Below are positions 1-11,745 of a stretch of 64,000 nt of DNA, one piece after another. A program made the translations under genes and the position numbers. Below the pieces are notes generated by a model. It was not told the DNA's origin, did not search any database, and worked only from the letters and a program-made list of their open reading frames with translations. The first letter of the stretch is position 1. Every line of letters starts with the position of its first letter. This DNA is from Lasioglossum baleicum (taxonomy: Eukaryota > Arthropoda > Insecta > Hymenoptera > Halictidae): the NCBI RefSeq assembly GCF_051020765.1, contig NC_134933.1, positions 992,001-1,056,000 on the forward strand, given 5' to 3'.

Positions 1-74
1 ATACAATTTATATTTGGCTCATGTGCCGTGCAATCAATGCAAACATTTTTTATTTTGCATAAAGATCCGCAGTG
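1..74. mobile_element. 197-bp MITE, left-arm copy, cut by the window start
   Basis: This is the mirror image of 9147-9220 and ends with the terminal motif ATCCGCAGTG followed by TA. It belongs to the same family as the complete copies at 9147-9343, 16231-23364 and 45164-45360. No coding capacity is visible. Confidence 0.8.
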
Positions 75-914
75 TACTCATGACTCAACTTTGTCGGGCG
101 GCTTCTAAAACAATAGAACAAGATCGCGCGAACGAGTTATCGCGATACCCGAGAATCAACTGTGCGTTCTTATGAAATAGATAATAATAATAATGGTACG
201 TATTTCTTTCATAACTTGTCCATAATGTGATTTTTATATAAGTACATTAGGTATATTCGGCAGACATGTGCATGATCGTTATTTGTATTAAAATTTGAAA
301 TAATGCACGTTTCACGTGAAAAAATTATAAGAAAATATTTACAACGTGGTATGTAATAAGTTATGATAACTTTTCAGTGGGTGATGTTTTTATTAACTGT
401 TAAGTAACCTACTTAACTATCATTAATCTTACACAAATTCTTTAAAGATAATATATAGTATACAATATAAAATAAAATAGAAATTAACTTAAAATAAAAT
501 CATATAAAATAAAAAACTAGAGGGTTATTGTTGCTCGCTCGCTTCGCTCGCTCGCGAGTAGGGTTGTTTTGCTCGCTCGCTTTGCTCGCTCGCTTTGCTC
601 GCTCGCGGATAGGACTGCTCTTGCGAAAGGGTTAGTGGTACGCATGGCTAGTAGTACCTATAGGTATTAATGTTTTTTTTAAATTTGGTGTGTGACTCTC
701 CACGAGCCACACAAAGAACTTCCCGATTCGTTAGTTGCAGTATATTATTATCATTATTAAGTGTACGTTTTAAGAAGATTATACGTTTTCAGGGAAATTC
801 AATAGTTTTCTACTTATCAAAATGTTTGCTATATGGCGTCACATTAAACCAACATCGTATGCTCGTTGCTCGCTTGGTTCCTTGTTATAGCATACTAATG
901 TTGCAAAATAAATT

Positions 915-1546
915 GTCTTAATTAGTTTTTCGCAAACGATACAACTCCTCATTATCCGGGTTTGCAGTAGTGATCTTGGTTTTCTTCGATACTGTTAATT
1001 TAAATTGTCCCAAAATATATAAACTGCGCTCAATTTTGAAACTCTGCTCAGTGCTACATACAACATTTGTAAAGTTCGCCTTTCTGATTTTTTAAAATCC
1101 AAACATACTTTCTCGTATGTTTGTCCCTGACTTTTATGAATTGTAATCGCTTCTGCAGGAACCACTGGAAATTGACTACGTGTGATTTGATATTTTTCCT
1201 CACTCGACATATTTACTTGATTCGATATTTTTATTATTGGTGTAAAATTTTGATCAATATTTGTGCATTTTTCATATAATCACGATAACGAGTTCTTACT
1301 TTCACTCCTACTCTGGCCAATTGAAAATCTAACCACAATATAGACGGAATTTTAGTATTTTCTTGAAAAGTAATAAATTTTAATATTCCGCATGTGTGCT
1401 CCATTAATCAATCCGTTTTCAACATCAATGTTATTAATAATTATCATATAGTTTATATTAATTTTCAATTTAATCTCAGTTAATAATTCGTTTTGAACTG
1501 ATTGTTTTTTTAAAGATTGTAATATAAATTTTTTTTGTACTTTCAT
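915..1546 (-). pseudogene. PIF1-like DNA helicase C-terminal remnant (left arm)
   Basis: Two open pieces (1352-1546 and 995-1210) plus a frame-shifted tail (about 915-1000) give, in order, the NIDVENGLINGA segment, the motif AITIHKSQGQTYEKVCLDF and the YVALSRVSKL segment. These are the hallmarks of the C-terminal helicase core of PIF1-family (superfamily 1B) helicases. The Walker A and B region is absent, and frameshifts and stops separate the pieces, so this cannot encode an active helicase. Such helicases unwind DNA 5' to 3' and are found in Helitrons and as many repetitive copies in insects. The mirror copy at 7684-8311 carries the same breaks, so the decay predates the palindrome. Confidence 0.8.
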
Positions 1547-1955
1547 CGATATTCTTTGAAAATGTTTTCTCGCGAGTAGAGATGATTAACTCACTCTTGC
1601 ATTGGGATAATTTTCGATTATTGTAAGCGGAAACATCATCGTAAGGTACAAAAAAAAATTTTTAAAAAATTTTTTTTTTTAAATTTTAAAGAAATCGAAA
1701 AAAATTTTTTTGTGTAATTATGTTTGTTTCTTCGGTGGAAACTTTCCGTTCTCTCGTATAAATTGCATTGTTGAATGAACTTCTTTCGAAAAAACTAAAA
1801 AAACTAAAAAACTACTTGACCAAAATGGACCAAAATCTAATCAGCTCTAAGTTACAGCGGGGCATATCGATTGCATCATTCATCATCCTGATCGCGTTGT
1901 TACTTTTTCTGAAAACGTTAACGAAAAATTTGTGTACATAGAAACGGCCATACGC

Positions 1956-1960
1956 GCGCG

Positions 1961-1993
<33 letters not shown>

Positions 1994-1994
1994 G
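1956..1994. repeat. Microsatellite (CG)n(AC)n
   Basis: An alternating CG run is followed by an AC run. The mirror position in the right arm (about 7247-7281) has a shorter GT/CG run, so the two arms have diverged in length here. Confidence 0.95.
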
Positions 1995-2672
1995 AACATT
2001 TTGCTGAAAATAGCCTAAAATGACTGCAATGACCATGAAACGTGAAGATCTGCTAAAAAATCGATTTTCGATTTTCGGGGTCATTACAATAACTTCCCTA
2101 TAAAATCGGGAAGTTAATTATATAGAGCCTATAAATAATACAGAATAAAATATAAACACGAAATATAATACGTATAATGTTTATATTTATATTTCGTTTT
2201 TAATTATTGCCATACTTTACCATATTGTAATCTTCTAGGTGTATTGTATAACTTCCGTAAAGACATTTTAATGATATTATCGATACATATCTAAGTTCAT
2301 TCGGAGAAAATTCGTTAAAAAGCTAGAAATATTGTCTTTTAAGTTTTTCACATGAAAAGTGCATTATTCAAGCTTTAATACAAATAAAGAGCAGGCACGC
2401 GTTTGGCGAATATACCTAATGTAGTTATAAAAAAACCAAGTATATTAAAAATCACGTTATAAGTAAAGAAAGAAAACCATTATTACCATTATCTATGTCA
2501 TAAGAACGCAGAGTATTTGAATCTCGGATAACGTAATAACTCGTCCGCCCGAACTTGTTCGATTCTTTTCGTACCCGCCCGACGAATTCGAAGTCGAATC
2601 GAAGGGCCGCCGCCGGACTTTCTGCGACCCGACCCGACTCGAACCCGAACATCGAGCGGCCCGCACATCCCT

Positions 2673-4469
2673 AAATTATTTATAATTATAAATATATTAT
2701 ATTAAATGACCTATATTATAATAACCTATATTAGGTAATTATTATCACACTTTAAATAAGTAAATATGGCTCAAATTATGCCGTATTTAGGCTCATTTTA
2801 ATTAGAAGGATCTCACAAATACGTTGGTAATTCCGTAAAAAAGATTGAAAAATAAAAAACTTTCCTATGTGCATTGATGTAATCGGTACGCAGCCTTTTG
2901 AACTGTGTCGGCTGCCTCGTACCTCAGTCCCTCTTTGTCGTTTACGAGCTGTCGTAAAAAAGTTCTGGTACATATGTTGATAGTCTAAAAATATGATCAA
3001 TGCTATTTTTCAATTTCTCTAAAAAACCTGTATTTGTCGAATTTTTGCGTGTTTTTCACTTTGTGTAATTAACATTTTGAACCAAAAAATCGGGAAAAAA
3101 TCTCAAATATCAATTTCAATTAAATGCAATTATATGATTAAATTAATGCAAGTAAATGGGGAAAATTGACCGAAAATTGAATGGCACAACGGCTGTTTAA
3201 ATAATTCGAAGGACTATCTCGTCCGGCTAGGCCCTTCATTCCAAATTGTAATATTCCAATATTCCAATATCATTTTAAATATATTCAAGTACTATTTAAA
3301 ACTATTAATGAGTTTTAACAACAAAATATTTTAAATGGAAAACTAAATTTTGACATATAAGATAAGATTATAGCAAGCTTGCTATAAATGTCGAAAACTC
3401 GAGTCTGGCCAGAGACATTCAATTTTCAGGAAACACTATTCTATGATGACGAACGGAGAAAAGGGAAGTGAAACTCGGGGGCTTCGGTCGCCGTGGAGTG
3501 GAGTGAAACATTGTAACATGATACGGGTCGGGTCGGGTATATCGGTGTGAGACTACTAATCAAACAACAAAGCTTAATTATTTATCATTATTTTTTTATA
3601 GGATTTTCCTTAACATATTTGGTAAATTTTGTTTCTTTTTATGAAAATGATACCAAAATTATATAATTCCGATGATATTTGCTTATGCAATGAGCGACGC
3701 AAGTTTCGGACACAAAGAAGGACAGCGTCGGGAAAAAAAGAGACGCGGAGAGTCCTTATTCTTTTAAGATTTCGACTTCGACTTCGTCTGCTAGCTCTTC
3801 GTCTCGTCGCACAATGTACTCATAAATGAATCATGTTTCAGGAAGTGGTTCAGTTCAGAATGAAATAAAATAATGTTACACGCACTTTTTAAATAGCGTC
3901 ATATATGGTGCAAGAAATATTCGTATAGAGTCAAATAGAATTATTTTTTTAGATATCTTCGTACGAAATACTGCCTCTAAATAACATTGTATGGATAGGA
4001 GCCGTCGAAAATTAGTTTAATTAGTTAATACTTTTATCTTGTTTCTACCTCTACTTTAATAATTGCAGTCAATAATGCTGTCGAGCATTACAAGTATGGG
4101 ATAAATAAGTAAAAAAATTAATTTTCTGTTTCCTACTAAGGATCTTAATAAGAACGATTGAATTTTGTCATTACACAACATAACAAAATATTTTTTAAGA
4201 ATCATTATTTTATATATAACGCAATAATGTTCAAATTACTTTTAAATTCCAATACATTTGTAGAATATTACGTAGTAATTACTTCCATTTTTCCTACATC
4301 TATAAACTATCGATTATATTGTAAACAATTATTACAATGGTGATAATAAGGAAAATAAGAATGCAATAAGAGAATTATATATAGTATTATAAGGCAATTA
4401 CAGAATAGGTAATGTCAGCATTCTACTATATCATTCTTCTTCAACTTGACGAATATCTCGTCGATTGTG
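2673..4469. other. Left-arm AT-rich segment, no supportable gene
   Basis: This is the mirror of about 4790-6569. It contains AT-rich DNA and a repeat motif (CCGGCTAGGCCCTTCATTCC near 3225) resembling a sequence at about 55755. The short open frames here are mirror-symmetric and lack coding character. Confidence 0.6.
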
Positions 4470-4700
4470 GAACTTTTACCGCTGTGGTATATCAGATCAC
4501 TGTAACTTTCCCGTTATCCCCGCGCCCACTCGCGCCCACTTACCGGTCCCGCGGAATAACACAGGGGCTGGCAGTCTTTAATAGTATCTCGTCGGTGCTG
4601 GCAGTCTTTAATAGTATCTCGTCGGTGACCATACCACCGACGAGATACTGTTAAAGACTGCCAGCCCCTGTGTTATTCCGCGGGACCGGTAAGTGGGCGC
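4470..4700. repeat. Palindrome centre: two repeat ends (CACCGACGAGATAC) meeting head to head
   Basis: Both arms end in the same terminus, CACCGACGAGATACTGTTAA, then GACTGCCAGCC and a GC-rich segment containing a GGTCCCGCGGAATAACAC-like stretch. The two termini are separated by 7 bases. On the left side a 30-base unit (CTGGCAGTCTTTAATAGTAT and following CTCGTCGGTG) is duplicated in tandem. Related ends occur at about 11690-11728, 39985-40012 and 41190-41285, so this is a dispersed repeat terminus. The element family is not recognised. Confidence 0.75.
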
Positions 4701-6569
4701 GAGTGGGCGCGGGGATAACGGGAAAGTTACAGTGATCTGATATACCACAGCGGTAAAAGTTCCACAATCGACGAGATTTTCGTCAAGTTGAAGAAGAATG
4801 ATATAGTAGAATGCTGACATTACCTATTCTGTAATTGCCTTATAATACTATATATAATTCTCTTATTGCATTCTTATTTTCCTTATTATCACCATTGTAA
4901 TAATTGTTTACAATATAATCGATAGTTTATAGATGTAGGAAAAATGGAAGTAATTACTACGTAATATTCTACAAATGTATTGGAATTTAAAAGTAATTTG
5001 AACATTATTGCGTTATACATATATAAAATAATGATTCTTAAAAAATATTTTGTTATGTTGTGTAATGACAAAATTCAATCGTTCTTATTAAGATCCTTAG
5101 TAGGAAACAGAAAATTAATTTTTTTACTTATTTATCCCATACTTGTAATGCTCGACAGCATTATTGACTGCAATTATTAAAGTAGAGGTAGTAACAAGAT
5201 AAAAGTATTAACTAATTAAACTAATTTTCGACGGCTCCTATCCATACAATGTTATTTAAAGGCAGTATTTCGTACGAAGATATCTAAAAAAATAATTCTA
5301 TTTGACTCTATACGAATATTTCTTGCACCATGACGCTATTTAAAAAGTGCGTGTAACATTATTTTATTTCATTCTGAACTGAACCACTTCCTGAAACATG
5401 ATTCATTTATGAGTACATTGTGCGACGAGGCGAAGAGCTAGCAGACGAAGTCGAAGTCGAAATCTTAAAAGAATAAGGACTTTCCGCGTCTATTTTTTTC
5501 CCGACGCTGTCCTTCATTGTGTCCGAAACTTGCGTCGCTCATCGCATAAGCAAATATCATCGGAATTGTATAATTTTGGTATCATTTTCATAAAAAGAAA
5601 CAAAATTCACCAAATATGTTAAGGAAAATCCTATAAAAAAGTAAGGATAAATAATTAAGCTTTGTTGTTTGATTAGTAGTCTCACACCGATATACCCCAC
5701 CCGACCCGTATCATGTTACAATGTTTCACTCCATTCCACGGCGACCGAAGCCCTCGAGCTTCACTTCCCTTTTCTCCGTTCGTCATCATAGAATAGTGTT
5801 TCCTGAAAATTGAAAGTCTCATATCTGGCCAGACTCGAGTTTTCGACATTTATAGCAAGCTTGCTATAATCTTATCTTATATGTCAAAATTTAGTTTTCT
5901 ATTTAAAATATTTTGTTGTTAAAACTCATTAATAGTTTTAAATAGTACTTGAATATATGTATTTAAAATGATATTGGAATATTGGAATATTACAATTTGG
6001 AATGAAGGGCCCAGCCGGACGAGGTAGTCCTTCGAATTATTTAAACAGCCGTTGTGCCATTCAATTTTCGGTCCATTTTCCCCATTTACTTGCATTAATT
6101 TAATCATATAATTGCATTTAATTGAAATTGATATTTGAGATTTTTTCCCGATTTTTTGGTTCAAAATGTTAATTACATAAAGTGAAAAACACGCAAAAAT
6201 TCGACAAATGCAGGTTTTTTAGAGAAATTGAAAAATAGCATTGATCATATTTTTAGACTATCAACATATGTACCAGAACTTTTTTTACGACAGCTCGTAA
6301 ACGACAAAGAGGGACTGAGGTACGAGGCAGCCGACACAGTTCAAAAGGCTCCGTACCGATTACATCAATGCACATAGGAAAGTTTTTTATTTTTCAATCT
6401 TTTTTACGGAATTACCAACGTATTTGTGAGATCCTTCTAATTAAAATGAGCCTAAATACGGCATAATTTGAGCCATATTTACTTATTTAAAGTGTGATAA
6501 TAATTACCTAATATAGGTTATTATAATATAGGTCATTTAATATAATATATTTATAATTATAAATAATTT
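4701..6569. other. Right-arm AT-rich segment, no supportable gene
   Basis: This is the mirror of the left arm. It holds a duplicated end-to-end copy of the AT-rich sequence and the CCGGACGAGGTAGTCC motif at about 6015. No coding region is convincing. Confidence 0.6.
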
Positions 6570-7246
6570 AGGGATGTGCGGGCCGCTCGATGTTCGGGTT
6601 CGAGTCGGGTCGGGTCGCAGAAAGTCCGGCGGCGGCCCTTCGATTCGACTTCGAATTCGTCGGGCGGGTACGAAAAGAATCGAACAAGTTCGGGCGGACG
6701 AGTTATTGCGTTATCCGAGATTCAAATACTCTGCGTTCTTATGACATAGATAATGGTAATAATGGTTTTCTTTCTTTACTTATAACGTGATTTTTAATAT
6801 ACTTGGTTTTTTTATAACTACATTAGGTATATTCGCCAAACGCGTGCCTGCTCTTTATTTGTATTAAAGCTTGAATAATGCACGTTTCATGTAAAAAACT
6901 TAAAAGACAATATTTCTAGCTTTTTAACGAATTTTCTCCGAATGAACTTAGATATGTATCGATAATATCATTAAAATATCCTTACGGAAGTTATACAATA
7001 CACCTAGAAGATTACAATATGGTAAAGTATGGCAATAATTAAAACCGAAATATAAATATAAACATTATACGTATTATATTTCGTGTTTATATTTTATTCT
7101 GTATTATCTATAGGCTCTATATAATTAACTTCCCGATTTTATAGGGAAGTTATTGTAATGACCCCGAAAATCGAAAATCGATTTTTTAGCAGATCTTCAC
7201 GTTTCATGGTCATTGCAGTCATTTTAGACTATTTTCAGCAAAATGT

Positions 7247-7253
7247 TCGTATA

Positions 7254-7281
<28 letters not shown>
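7247..7281. repeat. Microsatellite (GT)n with a short CG run
   Basis: An alternating GT run is followed by GCGCGCG. It is the mirror counterpart of 1956-1994 with a different repeat number. Confidence 0.95.
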
Positions 7282-7284
<3 letters not shown>

Positions 7285-7683
7285 ATGGCCGTTTCTATGT
7301 AATCAAATTTTTCGTTAACGTTTTCAGAAAAAGTAACAACGCGATCAGGATGATGAATGATGCAATCGATATGCCCCGCTGTAACTTAGAGCTGATTAGA
7401 TTTTGGTCCATTTTGGTCAAGTAGTTTTTTTAGTTTTTTCGAAAGAAGTTCATTCAACAATGCAATTTATACGAGAGAACGGAAAGTTTCCACCGAAGAA
7501 ACAAACGTAATTACACAAAAAAATTTTTTTCGATTTCTTTAAAATTTAAAAAAAAAAATTTTTTTTAAATTTTTTTTTGTACCTTACGATGATGTTTCCG
7601 CTTACAATAATCGAAAATTATCCCAATGCAAGAGTGAGTTAATCATCTCTACTCGCGAGAATACATTTTCAAAGAATATCGAT

Positions 7684-8311
7684 GAAAGTACAAAAAAAAA
7701 TTTATATTACAATCTTTAAAAAAACAATCAGTTCAAAACGAATTATTAATTGAGATTAAATTGAAAATTAATATAAACTATATGATAATTATTAATAACA
7801 TTGATGTTGAAAACGGATTGATTAATGGAGCACACATGCGGAATATTAAAATTTATTACTTTTCAAGAAAATACTAAAATTCCGTCTATATTGTGGTTAG
7901 ATTTTCAATTGGCCAGAGTAGGAGTGAAAGTAAGAACTCGTTATCGTGATTATATGAAAAATGCACAAATATTGATCAAAATTTTACACCAATAATAAAA
8001 ATATCGAATCAAGTAAATATGTCGAGTGAGGAAAAATATCAAATCACACGTAGTCAATTTCCAGTGGTTCCTGCTGAAGCGATTACGATTCATAAAAGTC
8101 AGGGACAAACATACGAGAAAGTATGTTTGGATTTTAAAAAATCAGAAAGGCGAACTTTACAAATATTGTATGTAGCACTGAGCAGAGTTTCAAAATTGAG
8201 CGCAGTTTATATATTTTGGGACAATTTAAATTAACAGTATCGAAGAAAACCAAGATCACTACTGCAAACCCGGATAATGAGGAGTTGTATCGTTTACGAA
8301 AAACTAATTAA
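7684..8311 (+). pseudogene. PIF1-like DNA helicase C-terminal remnant (right arm)
   Basis: The sequence shows the NIDVENGLINGA segment around 7800, then an open piece (8019-8234) with AITIHKSQGQTYEKVCLDF and YVALSRVSKL. A frame-shifted tail continues to the stop near 8311. These match the C-terminal core of PIF1-family helicases. The upstream nucleotide-binding half is missing and stops interrupt the frame. The only coding difference from the left-arm copy noticed in the open piece is Met to Ile in the segment before YVALSRV. It is inferred to be a dead remnant carried inside the long-TIR element. Confidence 0.8.
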
Positions 8312-9146
8312 GACAATTTATTTTGCAACATTAGTATGCTATAACAAGGAACCAAGCGAGCAACGAGCATACGATGTTGGTTTAATGTGACGCCATATAT
8401 GTAGCAAACATTTTGATAAGTAGAAAACTATTGAATTTCCCTGAAAACGTATAATCTTCTTAAAACGTACACTTAATAATGATAATAATATACTGCAACT
8501 AACGAATCGGGAAGTTCTTTGTGTGGCTCGTGGAGAGTCACACACCAAATAAAAAAAAAACATTAATAGCTATAGGTACTACTAGCCATGCGTACCACTA
8601 ACCCTTTCGCAAGAGCAGTCCTATCCGCGAGCGAGCAAAGCGAGCGAGCAAAAACAACCCTACTCGCGAGCGAGCGAAGCGAGCGAGCAACAATAACCCT
8701 CTAGTTTTTTATTTTATATGATTTTATTTTAAGTTAATTTCTATTTTATTTTATATTGTATACTATATATTATCTTTTAAGAATTTGTGTAAGATTAATG
8801 ATAGTTAAGTAGGTTACTTAACAGTTAATAAAAACATCACCCACTGAAAAGTTATCATAACTTATTACATACCACGTTATAAATATTTTCTTATAATTTT
8901 TTCACGTGAAACGTGCATTATTTCAAATTTTAATACAAATAACGATCATGCACATGTCTGCCGAATATACCTAATGTACTTATATAAAAATCACATTATG
9001 GACAAGTTATGAAAGAAATACGTACCATTATTATTATTATCTATTTCATAAGAACGCACAGTTGATTCTCGGGTATCGCGATAACTCGTTCGCGCGATCT
9101 TGTTCTATTGTTTTAGAAGCCGCCCGACAAAGGTGAGTCATGAGTA

Positions 9147-9343
9147 CACTGCGGATCTTTATGCAAACTAAAAAATGTTTGCATTGATTGCACGGCACAT
9201 GAGCCAAATATAAATTGTATTCTTCTTTTAATTATCCTATTAAGCTGAAACTAATACATTGATGTCCTTAAATATTTTTAACATGTCCACTGCTTTAAAT
9301 TGAACGTGTACATTTTTGTCATACATGCATAAAATCCGCAGTC
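9147..9343. mobile_element. 197-bp MITE, complete copy, TA target duplication
   Basis: It starts CACTGCGGATCTTTATGCA and ends TGCATAAAATCCGCAGTC, flanked by TA on both sides (9145-9146 and 9344-9345). The length is 197 bp, the same as the copies at 45164-45360 and, once its insert is removed, 16231-23364. TA duplication and short TIRs fit a non-autonomous Tc1/mariner-type element (inference). The palindrome match ends inside or beyond this MITE. Confidence 0.88.
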
Positions 9344-9405
9344 TAGTCATAAGCTTCCCGATGTGTCTGATGTATCGCGTACCCGACTCGAGCCCGATAT
9401 GCGAA

Positions 9406-11310
9406 AAACCAAGACAAGGTAATAAAAGTAGTGGTTTTTCCCCCTCCCCAAGTTAGCACAGGGTCCTCGATGTCGAAAACTGAGATTCGACTCCCCAGAG
9501 TACCCCTAAATGACGTGTCAAAATTTCATTAAGTTCGGAATACTTTGCAGGTAGACGCCTTTTTTCGACCTGCCGACTGGACTATATGAAAAAACTTGAC
9601 GACACTGAGGAAAATGAAAAATTGAATAACTCCAAGAAAAATGGAAAACTTAATGACTCCGAGAAAAATAAAGAACTTACTGACTCTGAGGAAATAGAAA
9701 CCTTTGATAACTCTCAGTTAATAAGCTGTCTTCAATGCCTCTTAAAAATGCAATTAATCGCATGTAGCGATTGATCAGGTGTTTCTCTCTCTATATTAAA
9801 AAATATTTAAAAATCCTTTGACAAATCTGTTTTGTGGCGTCAGGATACTGCTGTCGATATTCCATCACAGTTTGTATAGTATATATTATTTCTCCACTTT
9901 GTTTCTATATAAAATTTTAATATGATCCTCCATTAGTTTAACGCCCCGTTCAGCGGTATCATTGACCACCTTCAGTCTATGTTTCAGTCAGTCTACTTAT
10001 TATTCATAATAACTTCTTTTTCCGATATTTTAACTGTTTTTCTTTTGTAGATTGGAGCGTATTAATGAATTTAGTTAAGGTAGTAGAGAGACTTCCAGGA
10101 TTGCAAGATATTCATTTACTCATTTCTCGATAATATAAACACGGGGTTTTTCACTAGTCAAAAACGCTAGATAAAACATCGATCTAGGGCGCTATCTGCC
10201 TCAAAAGTCCTATTTTTTCGATTACGAGGCGTAATTTTCATTATTCGGCAGCATGTAGCTATGAAAATAGCTATATGCGCAGTTGTATGCTTCCCAATAA
10301 TGCAAATTACGCCCCTTAATATCTCTGTCAGTTATGTATATATAAAAAAACTCTTCAAATAAAAGTTGTAGTATATAAGGAGGTGGATATAGTATCAGAG
10401 AAAAAATTTTTTTTCAAAGTAATTATTTCAAGTTTTCAAAGTCACGGATGTTTTTTCTATCAACAACTGTTTATGCTACATACGGATTCTTAAAGAGAAA
10501 AAAGACAAATTCAACGATATATCATAACGTCTATGTATGTAAAGATTTAAAAAATTCAAAATTTTCAAATTTGCTGCGCCTCATTTTCCCATGATCCATT
10601 CGGCCCCAAAATTTTTCCAGATCATTTTCTCAACATTTGTTACAATTCTGGTTTACGGGACAAAAAAATTTCATGGTCGAAAAATAAGGTCCACCCTAAT
10701 GTCCATATACGTAAATTACGAAAAGCAGTAAAGGGTGCTTAACGTCGAAGAAGAAAATCCTGGTAATTAAAACTTAATATGTACTACATTCTACGTTATT
10801 AGAATAATTGTAGTTTAATTATGATACATTTTATATCAACATTTTTTATTTACACTTAGAAACGCACTGTCTCGGAAGGAAATGGACATTCGAGAGAAGC
10901 AATAAAATTAGAGCATCATCGCAAAAAAAGATGAGTTTGCAATAACCTCAATATTTTATGAAATTCTATTATAATTATAGTTATGACTGTGTTTTTTTAT
11001 TATAGGAAGACAGAAGATCAAATAAACTTGTGTATGCTAGTATAAAATCAATTTATATATATTATACAATTTATTTTATTATTTGTTTGACAACTAATAA
11101 ATCTACAAATTGTTTCATAAACTAAAAAATACTTCCTGCATTTTCGTATTCTCCAATCAGTCCAAATAAATACCATCAACCTGTTCTCGATCATATACCA
11201 ATTTTTATTAATGCAATTATGACAGTAACAAAACGTTTCTATTTAAAATGAATACATATTTTGAACATAGTTTTAACATTTTTAATTTTTTGGAAGGTTA
11301 AAAAATGTAA
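9406..11310. other. AT-rich intergenic stretch, no gene seen
   Basis: No RNA gene or convincing coding region was found. A 62-codon open frame at 9586-9774 is a run of degenerate 9-10 residue Lys/Glu/Asn-rich repeats and is not supported as a gene. A small hairpin lies at 10221-10320. Confidence 0.6.
10221..10320. repeat. Hairpin, 39-bp arms
   Basis: Bases 10221-10259 (GAGGCGTAATTTTCATTATT and flanks) pair with 10282-10320 (AATAATGCAAATTACGCCCC and flanks) with a few mismatches around a 22-base loop. It may be a small MITE or structured repeat. No target duplication was identified. Confidence 0.65.
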
Positions 11311-11339
11311 TTAAAAAAGTAATGAAAAATAAAAATAAA

Positions 11340-11735
11340 AAAAAAATCCTCGCTGCACGGGGACCCGAAGGCTAGCTCCAGATTGCGATTCATACGCTCG
11401 ACGGCTCGACAGTCGAATTTCAGTTTCGTTTCCGTAAGCCGTAAAGCATGGCAACATGGCAAGTTCTAAAAATAGATTGTGGCTCGCACAAGCAGCGCAC
11501 ACGGATATAGTAAAGGTACGCTGGTGAGTGTAGCGCGCGGGCGCGTTGCTAACACGATACCAATACAGTGTCTTCTGCACCGACGAAATGCCGTCGTTGG
11601 CCTCCTGTTTCTCACTCCAGTCAGAATATATCCTAGAGGGCGTAAGAGAACACCGAAAAATTCGAATCCCGCCAACTCCCGTAAGGCTGGCAGTCTTTAA
11701 CAGTATCTCGTCGGTGACCATACCATGCAGCAGCA
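11340..11735. repeat. GC-rich repeat fragment ending in the CGTCGGTG terminus
   Basis: This roughly 400-bp GC-rich island in AT-rich DNA ends with CTGGCAGTCTTTAACAGTAT, CTCGTCGGTG and ACCATACC. That is the same terminus, including the following ACCATAC, as at the centre of the 9.2-kb palindrome. Overlapping open frames on both strands show no recognisable protein and are treated as by-products of GC content. Confidence 0.6.
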
Positions 11736-11745
11736 TGTTTTAGCA

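Larger units (their letters stand above)
77..2672 (-). mobile_element. Long-TIR element with helicase remnant, left palindrome arm
   Basis: The outer ends resemble each other in inverted orientation: about 100-330 (GTCGGGCGG, ATAGATAATAATAATAATGG, ATTAGGTATATTCGGC) pairs with about 2390-2620. The inner end is the GC-rich sequence ending AGCGGCCCGCACATCCCT at about 2672. In between are a minus-strand PIF1-type helicase remnant, poly-A/T runs and an AC repeat. It is the mirror copy of the element at 6570-9405. The superfamily is unknown. Long TIRs are not a Helitron feature although the helicase is of the kind Helitrons carry, so a capture or a composite element is possible. Confidence 0.6.
1..9220. 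repeat. Giant palindrome (inverted duplication, arms of at least 4.6 kb)
   Basis: Bases 1 onward read as the reverse complement of bases 9220 backward, and the match continues to a centre near 4630 (short spacer ACCATAC between arms ending CGTCGGTG and CACCGACG). The arms differ by scattered substitutions and small indels, a different AC/CG microsatellite length, and a 30-bp tandem duplication at the left side of the centre. The left border lies outside the window; the right arm matches at least to 9220. Each arm holds a long-TIR element with a helicase remnant and part of a MITE. It could be a real inverted duplication or a foldback assembly error; the arm-to-arm differences favour a real structure. 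Confidence 0.93.
6570..9405 (+). mobile_element. Long-TIR element with helicase remnant, right arm, interrupted by a MITE
   Basis: The left end begins GGGATGTGCGGGCCGCTCGA. The following region to about 6890 is matched in inverted orientation by about 8890-9146. After the MITE at 9147-9343 the sequence resumes with ACCCGACTCGAGCCCGAT (about 9386-9403), which complements the left-end GTTCGGGTTCGAGTCGGG. The MITE therefore interrupts the right TIR. The interior has the helicase remnant. There is no transposase, and the superfamily is uncertain. Confidence 0.65.

Noticed and set aside
9586..9774. 62-codon open frame of Lys/Glu/Asn-rich repeats
   Set aside because: Degenerate low-complexity repeat in AT-rich DNA, with no recognisable domain or gene context.
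11311..11743. Overlapping open frames on both strands of a GC-rich island
   Set aside because: Several frames open together because of base composition; the segment is a repeat terminus seen elsewhere.
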